Shown: positions 1-10,254, counted from the first letter of the stretch. The stretch is DNA of 64,000 nt from Abelmoschus esculentus (GCA_035048815.1 JAUCBN010000025.1:16020501-16084500); one strand, 5' to 3'. Notes: generated from the sequence alone by a model not told the origin. Numbers and translations: made by a program.

Positions 1-939
1 TCGATACCCCTAGTCTTGTAGCTTAATTTCTCTCAGGGGTATCGATACACGGCCCTTCGGTATCGATACCCCCTGCACGATAAGTGCAGTTTTTACATTT
101 TGAACACTTAGAACCTTACCCGAATCCATCCATTCAATATCAAAGTGATCCTAGACTGTAAGGGGACCTTCCTAAACATGTTTAGACCTTAACAACAGAG
201 TTTCATCAACAATTTCATGATTCACCATTAAAGTTCACCCTAAGCTTACCAAGCATATTAACCAAATCAACATACATGCATTTAAACTTAAAACATGATA
301 TGCATGATGATTATGAGTTGGAAGAGAACCAACCTTAAGCAAAAACAACCACAACTCGTTCTTCTTCCTCAACCTCAAGCATTCTCCTTTCCCATGCCTT
401 TGGAAGACTCTCCAAGCTCTTTCTCTACAAAGCAAGGATACACAACGATTTAGAACGATTGGGGATGAACTCTACATCTTAAAAACATCAAAATGATGGA
501 ATTTAAGCTTCTTAAAAACCCAATCCCGAACTCAACCTTAAATCTCTCTTAAACCCTCATCTTCCACCAAACTAACCATTCTTTACCTTATTTTATAGAT
601 CCTTGAAAGCCCTACAATTCTTCTTCCAACACAAAAACATGATTACCACATAAAACCCTTAAAGATCTTACCTTTTACTCTTTCTTCCCTTGCTACCAAG
701 ATGAAGGAGAAGGAAGAAAAGAGAGAAAGATGAAGTCATTCTCTGCAAGAGAATTAAACCTCCACTCCCTTGTCTTCACCTTTAGGCATTTACCAAAATG
801 CCCTTACTAACAAGGCCCAACTCTCAAACCAACAAGCCTAAGGCCCAACAAGGCCCAAACTACACAAACCCGGGACCCAAAACCGGAGTCCAAACCCTCG
901 GGTTAACCCGACACTCGGATCCGAATCCGGGTCGTTACA
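1..939 (-). mobile_element. LTR-like fragment of a Ty3/gypsy-type element, cut by the window edge
   Basis: Read on the minus strand, this stretch begins at 939 with TGTAACGACCCGG, a start typical of plant gypsy LTRs, and runs out of the window. It holds GC-rich pieces and several TATCGATACC motifs near its left end (1-80), some in inverted order. No coding frame of note is present. Only one edge is visible, so it could be a solo LTR, part of a complete element, or an older relic. The assignment rests on the terminus and the repeat-like character, not on an alignment. Confidence 0.45.
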
Positions 940-1375
940 CAACCACTTCAACGGTTAGAAATCAAAGAGAGGGTATAAAATCAAACTCCTAAAGCATCAA
1001 CAACAATTATTTATCTAAAAGACAACATTCAAGCATTCAATCAACCTCAAGCACTTCATTGTCAAATTCTTGTGCACCCAACTCTTGTAATTCTTATTGT
1101 AAACCTTTATTTGAGTTTGGGAAGTGTTTAAGTGTAAATTGGGCAATATCTTCTTTGAAAGAAATTTGTAATTGCCATTTTCTTTTTTATTGTAACGTTG
1201 TAAGGTTGAATCAATTTTTGGGTGAAAAGATTGATTCGGTTTGTAACGGTTATCTCTTGAACCGAGAAAAAGGTTGAATCCTTTAGTGAATAGGGTTGAA
1301 AATTTTTAACGGGGCTAAGGTAGTGGATGTAGAGCTTGTTCGAAGCTTGAACCACTATAAATCATGTGTTCTTTA
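940..1375 (+). repeat. Probable LTR-retrotransposon remnant (non-coding)
   Basis: This stretch has short GTAA/TTGTAA-rich phrases and ends in a segment that reads like the R-U5 end of a plant copia LTR (GAACCACTATAAAT at about 1350, then a T-run). No long reading frame or second LTR is seen. The call is an inference from style and from its position beside the LTR-like fragment. Confidence 0.25.
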
Positions 1376-1833
1376 TTTTTTTTTTCCTTTCATCCCACAA
1401 ATGTTTTAAATTGTCAATTCACCATCTTTTAGCCATTTTTCATTGATTAATCCAATCAACACCTTAAATATTGTATGTTAGTAGAAATAATCACTTCACT
1501 AATAAAATTTTTAAACTAATTAAATTATTTTAATTTAAGATAAAATTAATAAAATATAATATTAAAATTATAATTATACCAAATCATTTGTTTTAATTTT
1601 ATCAATATAATAACAAATATTTAATTAAATAATTAAACTATATCTTAAAAAGTAATATTTATTATTAAATTTCTAATTAACATATATTATATTGTATTTA
1701 CTTTTTTGTTTTCTTCGGTAGGGAGCAATAAATTATATACCTATTTTTTTAAAAAGTATTCCGCCTGTGGATTTTGACGATTTGTTTGAATCTACTTTGT
1801 GCGTGAGGGAGATGTGAAACTAATTGTCTATTC
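1376..1833. other. AT-rich intergenic spacer
   Basis: Very AT-rich with short A and T runs. I see no gene, RNA gene or clear repeat boundary. Confidence 0.5.
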
Positions 1834-2091
1834 GTGAAAAGATTATATCATAGGTCCGGTTTATTACGTCAACTGTAGTTCTAGTTAATAAAATTTATTA
1901 ATTATTTTATCACTAATTAACTATGTTATTAATATAATTTTTTGAAATTATATTTTTAAAATGACATGAAAAAATGAGTGAAGTTTTATTAGTTAAAAAA
2001 AAAATTAAAAGGTAATAGTAAAATAAGTGATTATAATTAGATAAAATCACGACTGACGTAATAAATCGAGTCTATAAATATAATTTGTCCT
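1834..2091. mobile_element. Foldback MITE, family A copy 1
   Basis: The two ends form an imperfect inverted repeat of about 45 bp. The left end has GATTATATCATAGGTCCGGT then TTATTACGTCAACTG; the right end read in reverse has AAATTATATTTATAGACTCG then TTATTACGTCAGTCG. The centre is AT-rich and non-coding. It resembles the copies at 2661-2854 and 51482-51747. It is the most diverged of the three and I see no clear target duplication. Confidence 0.5.
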
Positions 2092-2660
2092 ATTTTTGGG
2101 TCACCCTCGCAATCTTTTTTATCAGACTGATGAGGACGGTGATCTCTTCTCATGCCCACATGTGCCTTCATGTGGGATGATACCTTGCTCGGAGAATGCC
2201 CTCTTCGGTCTTCAAGAACAAGGTCTACTTTGGGAAGTTTAAATAGGCGAAGAATCTCTATCATACTTGAAAATTTAATTTATTATTTTTTTTAAACTTG
2301 AGTTTTGTATTATTTTGTTTAAAAAATAAAGTTTTTTCACTGTAATACAAATTTACGACAACTTTATTATAAAAGTGAAATATTTTTTTAATTTCATATA
2401 TTTACATTTTTATAAATCTGATCAATAAACGATAAACATATATGATTGAAAATTTATTGTGCAATTAATAACTTTTTTATTTATTTTTAAAGGTAAAAAG
2501 TTTAAATTGATAACATGATAAATATAATTATTTCACTATTTTTAGGATTATTCTCCTATAATAAATATAACATTTTTTTTATTTTTTGGGAGATATTTTA
2601 AAGAATATGAAAGGGTCGTTCTTTAGCTGTTTCTTTTAAATATGGGCTGATAACACTTTA

Positions 2661-2854
2661 TGGAGAAATTATATCATGGGTAAGTCCCATCACGTCATCC
2701 ATGAGACCGACCAATAAAAATTAGCTAATTCATTATTTTTTAATTTTTTAAGTAAAAAATCAGTTGGAAAAAATATGACATGGAAAGATGGATAGTTTTT
2801 ATTAGTTGGTCCCATGGACACGTGGTGGGACTGACCCATGATATAATTTTTCCA
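2661..2854. mobile_element. Foldback MITE, family A copy 2
   Basis: The ends are long inverted repeats. The left starts TGGAGAAATTATATCATGGG and the right end in reverse reads TGGAAAAATTATATCATGGG; both continue into a GTCCCAYCACG block. A short direct repeat (CACTTTA, limits ambiguous by a base or two) flanks the element. The interior is AT-rich and has no coding capacity, so it is a non-autonomous element. The superfamily is not decided; the target duplication looks like 7-8 bp. Confidence 0.65.
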
Positions 2855-3080
2855 CTTTAAGAACCTCCGCTCTGATTTAAATACGCTCAATTTTTTTGGT
2901 AAACTATACAGATAGTCATCATATTATAGGGTTAATATCGAAATGATCATCATACTTTAAAAAATATTAAATATATCAGTCAACTATTAAAATAATATCA
3001 ACATAGTCACCAACCGTTGAAATTTAACATACTAATAATGTGACAATTAAAAATAAAATAAAATAATATTTGAGATATAT

Positions 3081-3165
3081 TGTTGTAAAGATTTGAAGAA
3101 GACCTCAAGCACTCATGACTAACAATCAAACCACTGAGCTAAGCTAATTGTTGTGATATTAATCC
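3081..3165 (-). mobile_element. SINE-like fragment with tRNA-type internal promoter boxes
   Basis: On the minus strand this reads TAGCTCAGTGGTTTGATTG, a good box A, followed about 25 bases later by a box-B-like GGTCTTCTTCAAATCT. It is not a functional tRNA: no cloverleaf can be closed. It differs from the SINE-like family seen at 6.6, 28.3 and 46.2 kb. Confidence 0.35.
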
Positions 3166-3532
3166 ATACAATAGATATATATCTATAATTTAATTGTTTT
3201 ATATAATAAATTATAATAAAAATTTATTTAATAAACCCAAACCTTAACCTTAAACCTAAAGTCATTTAAAAATTTAAGATTATACTAAAAATTCATTTAA
3301 AATCTTATGGGCTCAAATTTATTGGTATTGATCCAATTCTCAACCCTTGAATGTTTATCGTCTATGACATTTAACCTAACAAGCAATATTAATAAAAAAC
3401 AAATTATATTCATAGAGATTTAAGTTCGATTATTTTGTTAAAGAATTAAAAATATATATATAAAAATATATTAACTTATAATAGTATTAAAAATTAACTG
3501 ATTTATAATTATATCATTCTACTTAGAAGGGA

Positions 3533-3548
3533 CCCCCCCCCCCCCCCC
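3533..3548. repeat. Poly-C run of 16 abutting the subtilase stop codon
   Basis: Sixteen C in a row on the plus strand. The last one is the complement of the G in the TAG stop of the adjacent minus-strand subtilase, so the mRNA would carry a G-run immediately after the stop. Length is likely variable between individuals or prone to sequencing error. Confidence 0.8.
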
Positions 3549-5827
3549 TAAAAACTTACAACAGGTGACACCACAACCGGGCTCCTAACTTTGTGTTTTC
3601 CATTTTCTTCAATCCAAACAACTTCACCAAATGGAACTTCCCCTCTATTGTTACTGCTGTATTTTATAGTGACACTAAAGGTTTGTTTCTCATATGTTGT
3701 CCCGAAGACCAATGTCTCAGGCGAGACAGTAATGGTTGAACCCTTAGGCTGAACTATCTTAACCTTGTAAGTTGCAGAACCAGTTCCCACATTTGTCACT
3801 GTTCTGTGAAATGTTTTGACCGTAGTTTTTGAGATATTAGGATCGTATAAAACGATAAAAGAAGGGTAATTAAGATCAGAAGATGGGTTGGAACAATTGT
3901 AGCTCTTCGATCTTGTGATGGTCATGATTTGTTTCTGAGTGAAGTTCATGCTGCACATAAGATTCACGTAGTCTCGTGGGGTTGCATCGTAGATCAAACC
4001 CGGATCCAGTGCTTGATTTGGATCGATTTGGCCTGCTCCCATTGCTAAAGGTGAAGCAAAAGACAAACTGACATCACCATTGTCTCTGATTGGTTTCAAA
4101 GTGTTATCTAATGGATTTGCAGTAGTCACCAAGGCAGACCTTATAGCCGCTGCACTCCACTCAGGGTGTGCCCCTTTTAAGAGAGCGGCTACACCAGAAG
4201 CATGTGGACAAGCCATGGATGTTCCGGAGAGCAGAGTGTAGTTACTAGATAAGAATATATAGCCCCCTATTGAAGCGGCATACTTGTTGGGATTATATGC
4301 CGCCAAGACAAGAGAACCGGGTGCCATTATATCTGGTTTTAAGATGCCGGGATAGCTCGGTGATGGACCTCTTGAACTGTAAGAGGCCAGGGCTGGTGCA
4401 GGCTTGGTTCCTAGAATGGTCTGTTGAAACTTAATGCTAGCTTTAGCATTCTTATTACTTCTGACATATTTAATAAGAGCAGATGAATCCCCAGTGCTAA
4501 TCACGACACCAGGACAGGGCATACTGGATGGTTCAGGTTCATCTGAAATAAAGATTGCTCCTTTCACCCTTGACACTGTGATTTCTGATATTTGACTGTA
4601 CAAAGAACCGGTATTGTCACATATGATGATCCCACCTGGGGAGTTAGATAATAAAACGCTTGAATTGCATGCTGATAAAGTTTTGTTGTAAATCAAAGCA
4701 AGGTCTTGAACTATAGCAGTGGCTGGAAACAAGGTCTTTCCGGTGATGGTTTTCCCGTTTCCTAGATACACAATTCCTGCGTAAGAACGATCTATGGTGC
4801 CAGCTGCTACCGTCATGACCCATGGGATTCCATTGTGCAAAGTCCCTAAATATGGCCCCGCGTTCCCTGCCGATGACGAGACAAGCACACCTTTCTCCAT
4901 GGCAGCAAATGAAGCAATTGCAATAGGATCCTCGTACAACGGCACTCCATCGAACCCCATAGATATCGATATCACATCGACACCATCATGAATAGCCTCG
5001 TCCAAACCTGCAAGAACATCAGACGAGTAGCGTCCCTCGTCCCATAGGACCTTGTACATAGCCAACTTGGCGCGCGGGGCAATACCTCTTGCAGTGCCTT
5101 TAGCATAACCGAAAAACGATACTCCATCTGCATAGTTTCCGCCTGCAGTGGAGGAAGTATGTGTCCCATGACCAATAGTGTCTCTAGCAGAATTCATGCT
5201 TATGTTAATTCCACGATTTGCTGCAATCACACCTTTGTTGAAGTACTTGGCACCAATTAACTTCTTGTTACACATGGAGGAATTGAATTCCTGGCCCTCC
5301 TCGCATTTGCCTTTCCACCTGGATGGAACTGGACTCATGCCATCATCTTTATAGCTCTCACTTTCCGGCCAAACGCCGGAGTCAATAACACCAATGATGA
5401 CATCTTCTCCATAGTTCGAAGCAGGCCATATCCCGGAGTAAGCATTGAGAGACAAGAATTCAGGGGTATGAGTTGTATCGACTGTGGCAGTCCTGTCAGG
5501 ATAAGCCGAGACAAATCCCGGGGACATCTTCAGTTTTTCTATCTCATTAACCGATAGAAAAGCGCTAAAACCATGAGCTCCACTATCATAAGAGTAGATG
5601 AGAGATGGTGAGGAATGAGGATTGTTTGTTGATTTCAGAGAATCAACAATGGAGGAGTACCAGCTAAGATGAGTAGGAAAGACTTTGGGCATAAAGGACT
5701 TGTCCATATTGACAATATATGTCGTTGCCGAAAACGCATGTATACGGAGAGTGAACCATAGACAAGCAAGAAAAAGGAAACACAGACATTTCATATGACA
5801 AATACCAATACCATTAAGGAAACCCAT
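3548..5827 (-). CDS. SBT1.9: SBT1.9-like subtilisin-type serine protease
   Basis: A complete intronless subtilase of 759 residues. An N-terminal hydrophobic stretch (about residues 11-32) fits a signal peptide, so secretion to the apoplast is expected. It is followed by an I9 prodomain (about 36-115) with YIVNMDKS. The S8 catalytic domain has Asp149 (VIGVIDSGVWPES), His220 (GHGTHTSSTAGG), oxyanion Asn322 (SSAGNAGP) and Ser537 (SGTSMACPH), with a protease-associated insert between Asn and Ser. A fibronectin-III-like C-terminal domain (about 660-759) carries RTVTNVG. All catalytic residues are present, so it should be active. The phrases around the catalytic Asp and NKKLIGAKYFNKG match Arabidopsis SBT1.9 (At5g67090) best among those I know. 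Substrate unknown. It is diverged from, and transcribed away from, the tandem pair to the right. Confidence 0.92.
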   Translation of the reverse strand: MGFLNGIGICHMKCLCFLFLACLWFTLRIHAFSATTYIVNMDKSFMPKVFPTHLSWYSSIVDSLKSTNNPHSSPSLIYSYDSGAHGFSAFLSVNEIEKLKMSPGFVSAYPDRTATVDTTHTPEFLSLNAYSGIWPASNYGEDVIIGVIDSGVWPESESYKDDGMSPVPSRWKGKCEEGQEFNSSMCNKKLIGAKYFNKGVIAANRGINISMNSARDTIGHGTHTSSTAGGNYADGVSFFGYAKGTARGIAPRAKLAMYKVLWDEGRYSSDVLAGLDEAIHDGVDVISISMGFDGVPLYEDPIAIASFAAMEKGVLVSSSAGNAGPYLGTLHNGIPWVMTVAAGTIDRSYAGIVYLGNGKTITGKTLFPATAIVQDLALIYNKTLSACNSSVLLSNSPGGIIICDNTGSLYSQISEITVSRVKGAIFISDEPEPSSMPCPGVVISTGDSSALIKYVRSNKNAKASIKFQQTILGTKPAPALASYSSRGPSPSYPGILKPDIMAPGSLVLAAYNPNKYAASIGGYIFLSSNYTLLSGTSMACPHASGVAALLKGAHPEWSAAAIRSALVTTANPLDNTLKPIRDNGDVSLSFASPLAMGAGQIDPNQALDPGLIYDATPRDYVNLMCSMNFTQKQIMTITRSKSYNCSNPSSDLNYPSFIVLYDPNISKTTVKTFHRTVTNVGTGSATYKVKIVQPKGSTITVSPETLVFGTTYEKQTFSVTIKYSSNNRGEVPFGEVVWIEENGKHKVRSPVVVSPVVSF

Positions 5828-5864
5828 ATTTTCCCTGACAATCAGAGCGGATGCTATGCTTTTC

Positions 5865-5874
5865 TTATATATAT
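5865..5874 (-). promoter_or_regulatory. Likely TATA box of the minus-strand subtilase
   Basis: On the minus strand TATATATAA lies about 40 bases upstream of the ATG at 5827. This would give a very short 5' leader. It is the only good TATA in the near upstream region. Confidence 0.5.
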
Positions 5875-6249
5875 CTAACTGAGGTAATAGATGACAGGCA
5901 TTGAGTCCAATAAAAAGTGGAAAAACCCAAACTTAGAAGTCAAGAACGTTTTCCATTAAATCGTGTCAATTTCTGTCACTCTCGAGGATTAAACAGTATC
6001 TTCATGGCATTGTCAAGAACGTGTTGGCAATCAAAATCAAGTCACATCATGCAGAGAGACAGATCAACTTTTATACATTCTTCTTTACTTAAATTTTAAA
6101 CCAAACAATCTAAAAATTATCGAAAAAACTTTAATTAAAAGACAATTACATTATATCTATAATTTTATACTTGTTTATATCGATATTATTTCAAAATGCA
6201 TCACCATCGTAGTTTAAATATTTGAAAATTAATAACAACCAATTGATTA

Positions 6250-6420
6250 CTAAATTGAGATACTTATAAGCATAACCAACAAAAACTGATACAATAACGA
6301 CAGAGGAACACTGCCGGCTTCATACAAGGTTGAGGCTAACACTGATCAGCAAAACTTGGGAGAAATCAAACATGGATCCAAAACTGAGTTGTATTTAACG
6401 CTCTACAATTCGTCTTGCCT
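6250..6420 (+). repeat. Orphan copy of the subtilase upstream module (copy 1 of 3)
   Basis: About 170 bp that align by eye with the regions just upstream of the two plus-strand subtilases. Shared phrases include GAGATACTTATAAGCATAACC, CATACAAGGTTGAGGCTAAC and GGGAGAAATCAA, ending in TATTTAACG. It is closest to the module at 11409-11670 (both have AACCAACAAAAACTGA and CTGCCGG). No subtilase coding sequence follows it; the next kilobase holds a SINE-like element and the second module. Confidence 0.6.
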
Positions 6421-6594
6421 TATGTAACCAAAAGAAATTGTATTATAGAGTGTTAGACAATGTGATGGAGGAGAGGGGACCAAAAGTAGATATCATCATA
6501 TGCCAGGAGAGTGGACCAAGGTTTATTCTAAATTTATTGCTTGTACATAGATAATATTATTATATCATAATTTAAATGTTTGACGGCAGTGCAA

Positions 6595-6719
6595 ATCTTT
6601 TTGCCTCAGTAGTTAAGAGAACGGTTGTTGTTTTTGAAGGTCAGAAGTTCGAGAATCATTAATACAACACAATGATTGAGTGATATACTACTATAATCAT
6701 TGTAGCTGATTAAAAAAAT
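6595..6719 (+). mobile_element. SINE-like element, copy A
   Basis: Box-A-like TGCCTCAGTAGTTAAGAG is followed about 45 bases later by box-B-like GAAGTTCGAGAATCA, then a body ending in ATAATCATTGTAGCTGATTAAAAAAA. The same order and phrases occur at 28214-28378 (minus) and 46171-46289 (plus). The A-rich tail and tRNA-like head fit a short interspersed element; it codes for nothing. Confidence 0.5.
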
Positions 6720-6880
6720 GTTTAGAGGCTAGTAGCAAGAGGTTGATCCTACATGTGGATCATCATCCCCCAAAGGAAGGGCATAACCAACCGGCTCATA
6801 GCCCAGTAGTTTTCAAATCTTATGATGTTTATGTTTAGGAGGTTGAATATTAAGGCGTTATTAGTCTAGCTGTATTCGTA

Positions 6881-7118
6881 TGAGATAAAATGAAAAATCC
6901 AAGTACATTTTACATCCATAGACAAAAGGATATGAACAAATATTTGAGATACTAGTAAGCAGAACCAACAAAAAATTCAACACGACTCATACAAGGTTGA
7001 AGCTAACATTGTTAGCAGAACTTTGGAGAAATCAATACATAAAAGGAACCGACATGGAGAAATCAAGAGACTCACAAGGTTGGAGTTAACGTTATGCAGT
7101 TCATGTCGTCTTTTGTTT
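6881..7118 (+). promoter_or_regulatory. Subtilase upstream module, copy 2
   Basis: The duplicated upstream block of the first plus-strand subtilase. It shares TGAGATAAAATGAAAA, GAGATACTAGTAAGCA and GGTTGGAGTTAACGTTATGC with the block at 11409-11670. It is followed by a TATATATATG stretch at about 7124 and a GGGTGGGT microsatellite, then the ATG at 7221, so it most likely holds the proximal promoter. Confidence 0.6.
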
Positions 7119-7220
7119 CACTATATATATGTGGGTGGGTGGGTGGGTGGGAATGATACGGCAACCATCAAACATAGATCTTTCTAGCCTAGCTATTAGC
7201 CAATCTGCAAGGCTAGAAAA

Positions 7221-9476
7221 ATGAGTTTCTGCAATTACCATCATTTCATTCTTTCTTTTTTACTGGTTTTGTTGCTTGGAATCAACAATGCGAAGTCAGA
7301 ACACGAAGATTACAAGACATACATTGTCCATATGGACCATTCACTTAAACCTTCATCCTTTCTGACCCATGAAACTTGGCACCGAGCTATCCTAAGGTCG
7401 TTGTCAAACCCCGTTCATGACAAAGACGTGTTACTTTACTCTTACAACCATGTCATGCATGGGTTCAGTGCTAGGCTGACGCAATCTCAAGTATCAGAAA
7501 TCAAGAAATCTCGTGCATATATTGCCGTGCACGAGGAGAAATCCGGCAAATTGTTCACCACACACTCCCCTCAATTCATGGGGTTAACGCATTCTTCTGG
7601 ATTGTGGAATGCATCATCGTATGGTGAAGGTGTCATTATAGGAATGATTGATTCGGGAGTTTGGCCTGAGAGCGAAAGTTTCAACGAAAAAGGAATGCCA
7701 CCAGTTCCTACAAGGTGGAAGGGAAAGTGTCAGAATAGCACAATCAATCCTTTTCCTTGCAATAGAAAACTCATTGGTGCGCAAGTATTTATCAAAGGAT
7801 CTCAGGCTGCCAGTGAATCAGACTCTCCAGATGACACACCGAGAGACTTTTTGGGACATGGAACACACACATCATCAACTGCCGCTGGTAACCATGTACC
7901 AGGTGCAAGTCAATTCGGATATGCACAGGGTATAGCCCGGGGGATTGCAACAGCTGCACATGTTGCTATGTACAAAGTCTCATCCGGAGGATATATTGTA
8001 GAAAGTGATGTTCTTGCTGCTATGGATCAAGCAATCGCAGATGGTGTTGACGTCATGTCACTATCTCTAGGTTTTTATCAGACACCTTATTTCCAAGATG
8101 TCATAGCCATTGCTTCTCTTTCAGCGATAGAGAAGGGGATTGTTGTTGTTTGCGCCGCTGGAAATGATGGAGAACCTAATACTACACACAATGCAGCACC
8201 ATGGATTACTACGGTTGGCGCAGGAACACTTGATCGGAGTTTCACTGCAACGGTGACTTTAGGAAACGATCAAACATTTGAAGGAAAATCAGAGTTCCCA
8301 AACCGTGTTTTAGTTATAGATACACCTTTGTACTATGGCAAAAGTGATCTTGACAAAGCATTATGCCGCACTGGAGCATTGAACGAGAGTGAAGTTTTTG
8401 GAAAGGTGGTCCTCTGTGATAATAATAACAGCACGGACGTTTTTGTGCAAGCGGAAGAGCTTGCAAGGAATGGTGCAGTTGCAGGAATACTTATCTCAGA
8501 TTGGGTCCCTTACGATATCGGTGAACTCAGCTTCCCAAGCTTGATTTTACCACCTTCTTCTGGTGCTTTGATAAAAAAGTATGCTACAGAGGCGGCTGAT
8601 GATGCGAGTGTAAAAATCATGAGATTTGTGCTCACAAGTTTCGGCACAAAGCCAGCACCACAAGTGGCTGACTTTTCTTCCAGAGGACCAGACCCCATTA
8701 ACCCGAACATTCTGAAGCCAGATATTATTGCTCCAGGGGTCGATGTGTTGGCCGCCATCCCACCAACAATCCCAGTTCAACAATTAGACAACTATGGTTT
8801 GGCTTCAGATTACGCATTATATTCAGGCACATCAATGGCAGCACCTCATGTTGCTGGAGTGACAGCTTTGCTTAAAGCGGTTCACCCTGAATGGAGCCCT
8901 GCAGCTATCCGATCAGCCTTGATGACCACTGCATACACCACTGACAACAACGGAACTACTTTGACAGACCAAACCACTAACCTTCCCGGAACACCTCTAG
9001 ATTATGGCGCAGGTCATATCAATCCAAACAAAGCCATGGATCCTGGACTCATCTATGACATAGATTGGCAAGGTTATGTTGATTTCTTATGTGGCCTAGG
9101 CTACACGGACACCGAAATGAAAGCTATCCTCAGACAAAACCAATGGAATTGCAGCCACGAGGGAACCGACGTAAACTACCCATCTTTTGTTGCCATGTTT
9201 AACGCAAGCTCTCCAAATGTAAAGAACTTTACCAGAGTTGTGACCAACGTGGGAGATGACCAATCAGTTTACCACGCTGTTGTGGAAACAACGTATGGAA
9301 TGATGATCCGAGTAGAGCCAACCACCCTAACCTTCACAAACAAATACCAAAAACAAAACTTTGTTCTGAGCGTGCAAACGTACGGGAAAACTCCTCCGGT
9401 GACCTACAGTTATCTAAAGTGGGTTGATCAAAATGGACACATAGTTGCAAGTCCTGTGGTGGTCCTGAATTCCTAA
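7221..9476 (+). CDS. SBT1-type subtilase, tandem copy 1
   Basis: Intronless, 751 residues. Signal peptide about 1-26; I9 prodomain about 33-113 (YIVHMDHS); S8 domain with Asp144 (GMIDSGVWPES), His213 (GHGTHTSSTAAG), Asn315 (CAAGNDG) and Ser538 (SGTSMAAPH); PA-type insert about 360-460; FnIII-like tail from about 650 with RVVTNVG. The catalytic set is complete. One oddity lies near residue 243: the usual GIAPRAH of the family, kept in the tandem sister, reads GIATAAH here, so the conserved Pro-Arg is replaced by Thr-Ala. Start codon: first ATG of the frame, immediately ahead of the signal peptide and matched in the sister gene. A secreted apoplastic protease of unknown substrate. Confidence 0.92.
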   Translation: MSFCNYHHFILSFLLVLLLGINNAKSEHEDYKTYIVHMDHSLKPSSFLTHETWHRAILRSLSNPVHDKDVLLYSYNHVMHGFSARLTQSQVSEIKKSRAYIAVHEEKSGKLFTTHSPQFMGLTHSSGLWNASSYGEGVIIGMIDSGVWPESESFNEKGMPPVPTRWKGKCQNSTINPFPCNRKLIGAQVFIKGSQAASESDSPDDTPRDFLGHGTHTSSTAAGNHVPGASQFGYAQGIARGIATAAHVAMYKVSSGGYIVESDVLAAMDQAIADGVDVMSLSLGFYQTPYFQDVIAIASLSAIEKGIVVVCAAGNDGEPNTTHNAAPWITTVGAGTLDRSFTATVTLGNDQTFEGKSEFPNRVLVIDTPLYYGKSDLDKALCRTGALNESEVFGKVVLCDNNNSTDVFVQAEELARNGAVAGILISDWVPYDIGELSFPSLILPPSSGALIKKYATEAADDASVKIMRFVLTSFGTKPAPQVADFSSRGPDPINPNILKPDIIAPGVDVLAAIPPTIPVQQLDNYGLASDYALYSGTSMAAPHVAGVTALLKAVHPEWSPAAIRSALMTTAYTTDNNGTTLTDQTTNLPGTPLDYGAGHINPNKAMDPGLIYDIDWQGYVDFLCGLGYTDTEMKAILRQNQWNCSHEGTDVNYPSFVAMFNASSPNVKNFTRVVTNVGDDQSVYHAVVETTYGMMIRVEPTTLTFTNKYQKQNFVLSVQTYGKTPPVTYSYLKWVDQNGHIVASPVVVLNS

Positions 9477-10254
9477 CCGACATCCTTAGCAAAGTGGCTG
9501 ATCAATACATCTGTGATCGTTTATCTTGAAGATTCATGTGAGAATAATGTTCTGGTAGAAGACAAATGATGTTTTCAGGTTCGTAGTTCGGTATGATCCA
9601 GCAAATTTGAATAGAAATTTCGAAATCTCTTACTCATCCCAAGTAAACTTACTGATAGTAGAATAATTGTGGGAACTTCTTTCTGTTTATTAATACATGA
9701 TACCTATCCAATTATGATTGGTTGAATCTTTAAATTTTGAAAAATTATTTGATACACAAATTCTAAAAATATACTAAAATTATAAAATTTAGTTAAAATT
9801 AATTAGAATTCCAACACATTCTAAACAGTTCTTAAATTTTTACTAAAAAAAAACATAATCAAAATTTTCAAAGTTTCAATTAAAAACAAGACATTTATTG
9901 TACATTTTCAAATAATAGAAAAAAAGAAATTAAGAATAATGTTATGAAAATTAAACAAGATAAAAACTATGGAATTTTCATATATATATATATATATATT
10001 AGATATTTTATTTTTATAAAAAATTTAATAATATTTATCTGGAATATGTTTATTTTTGTGAAGTTTAACCTAGTTTTTGTATTTTTTGAAATTCTAAAAA
10101 AATTATTATTTTTTAATTTTTTAATTAGATTTAAATTTTATGAATTTTAAATATATTTTAATATTTTTTTCATTTTGATTTTTTAATATTATATAATTAT
10201 TTTTTATTTTATTAAATAACTTAAAACTCGTTTTATAAATATTAACGTAAAACT
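9477..10254. other. Intergenic, AT-rich
   Basis: The first 250 bases are the likely 3' UTR; TTTATCTTGAAGATT is shared with the 3' end of the sister gene. The rest is AT-rich with an (AT)n run at about 9980-10000. No gene seen. Confidence 0.5.

Noticed and set aside
798..992. Short frame in the LTR-like fragment at the left edge
   Set aside because: No family features; lies in a repeat fragment that crosses an LTR boundary.
6595..6719. tRNA gene
   Set aside because: The box spacing is suggestive, but no cloverleaf or anticodon arm can be formed and the same unit recurs with an A-rich tail, so SINE-like fits better.
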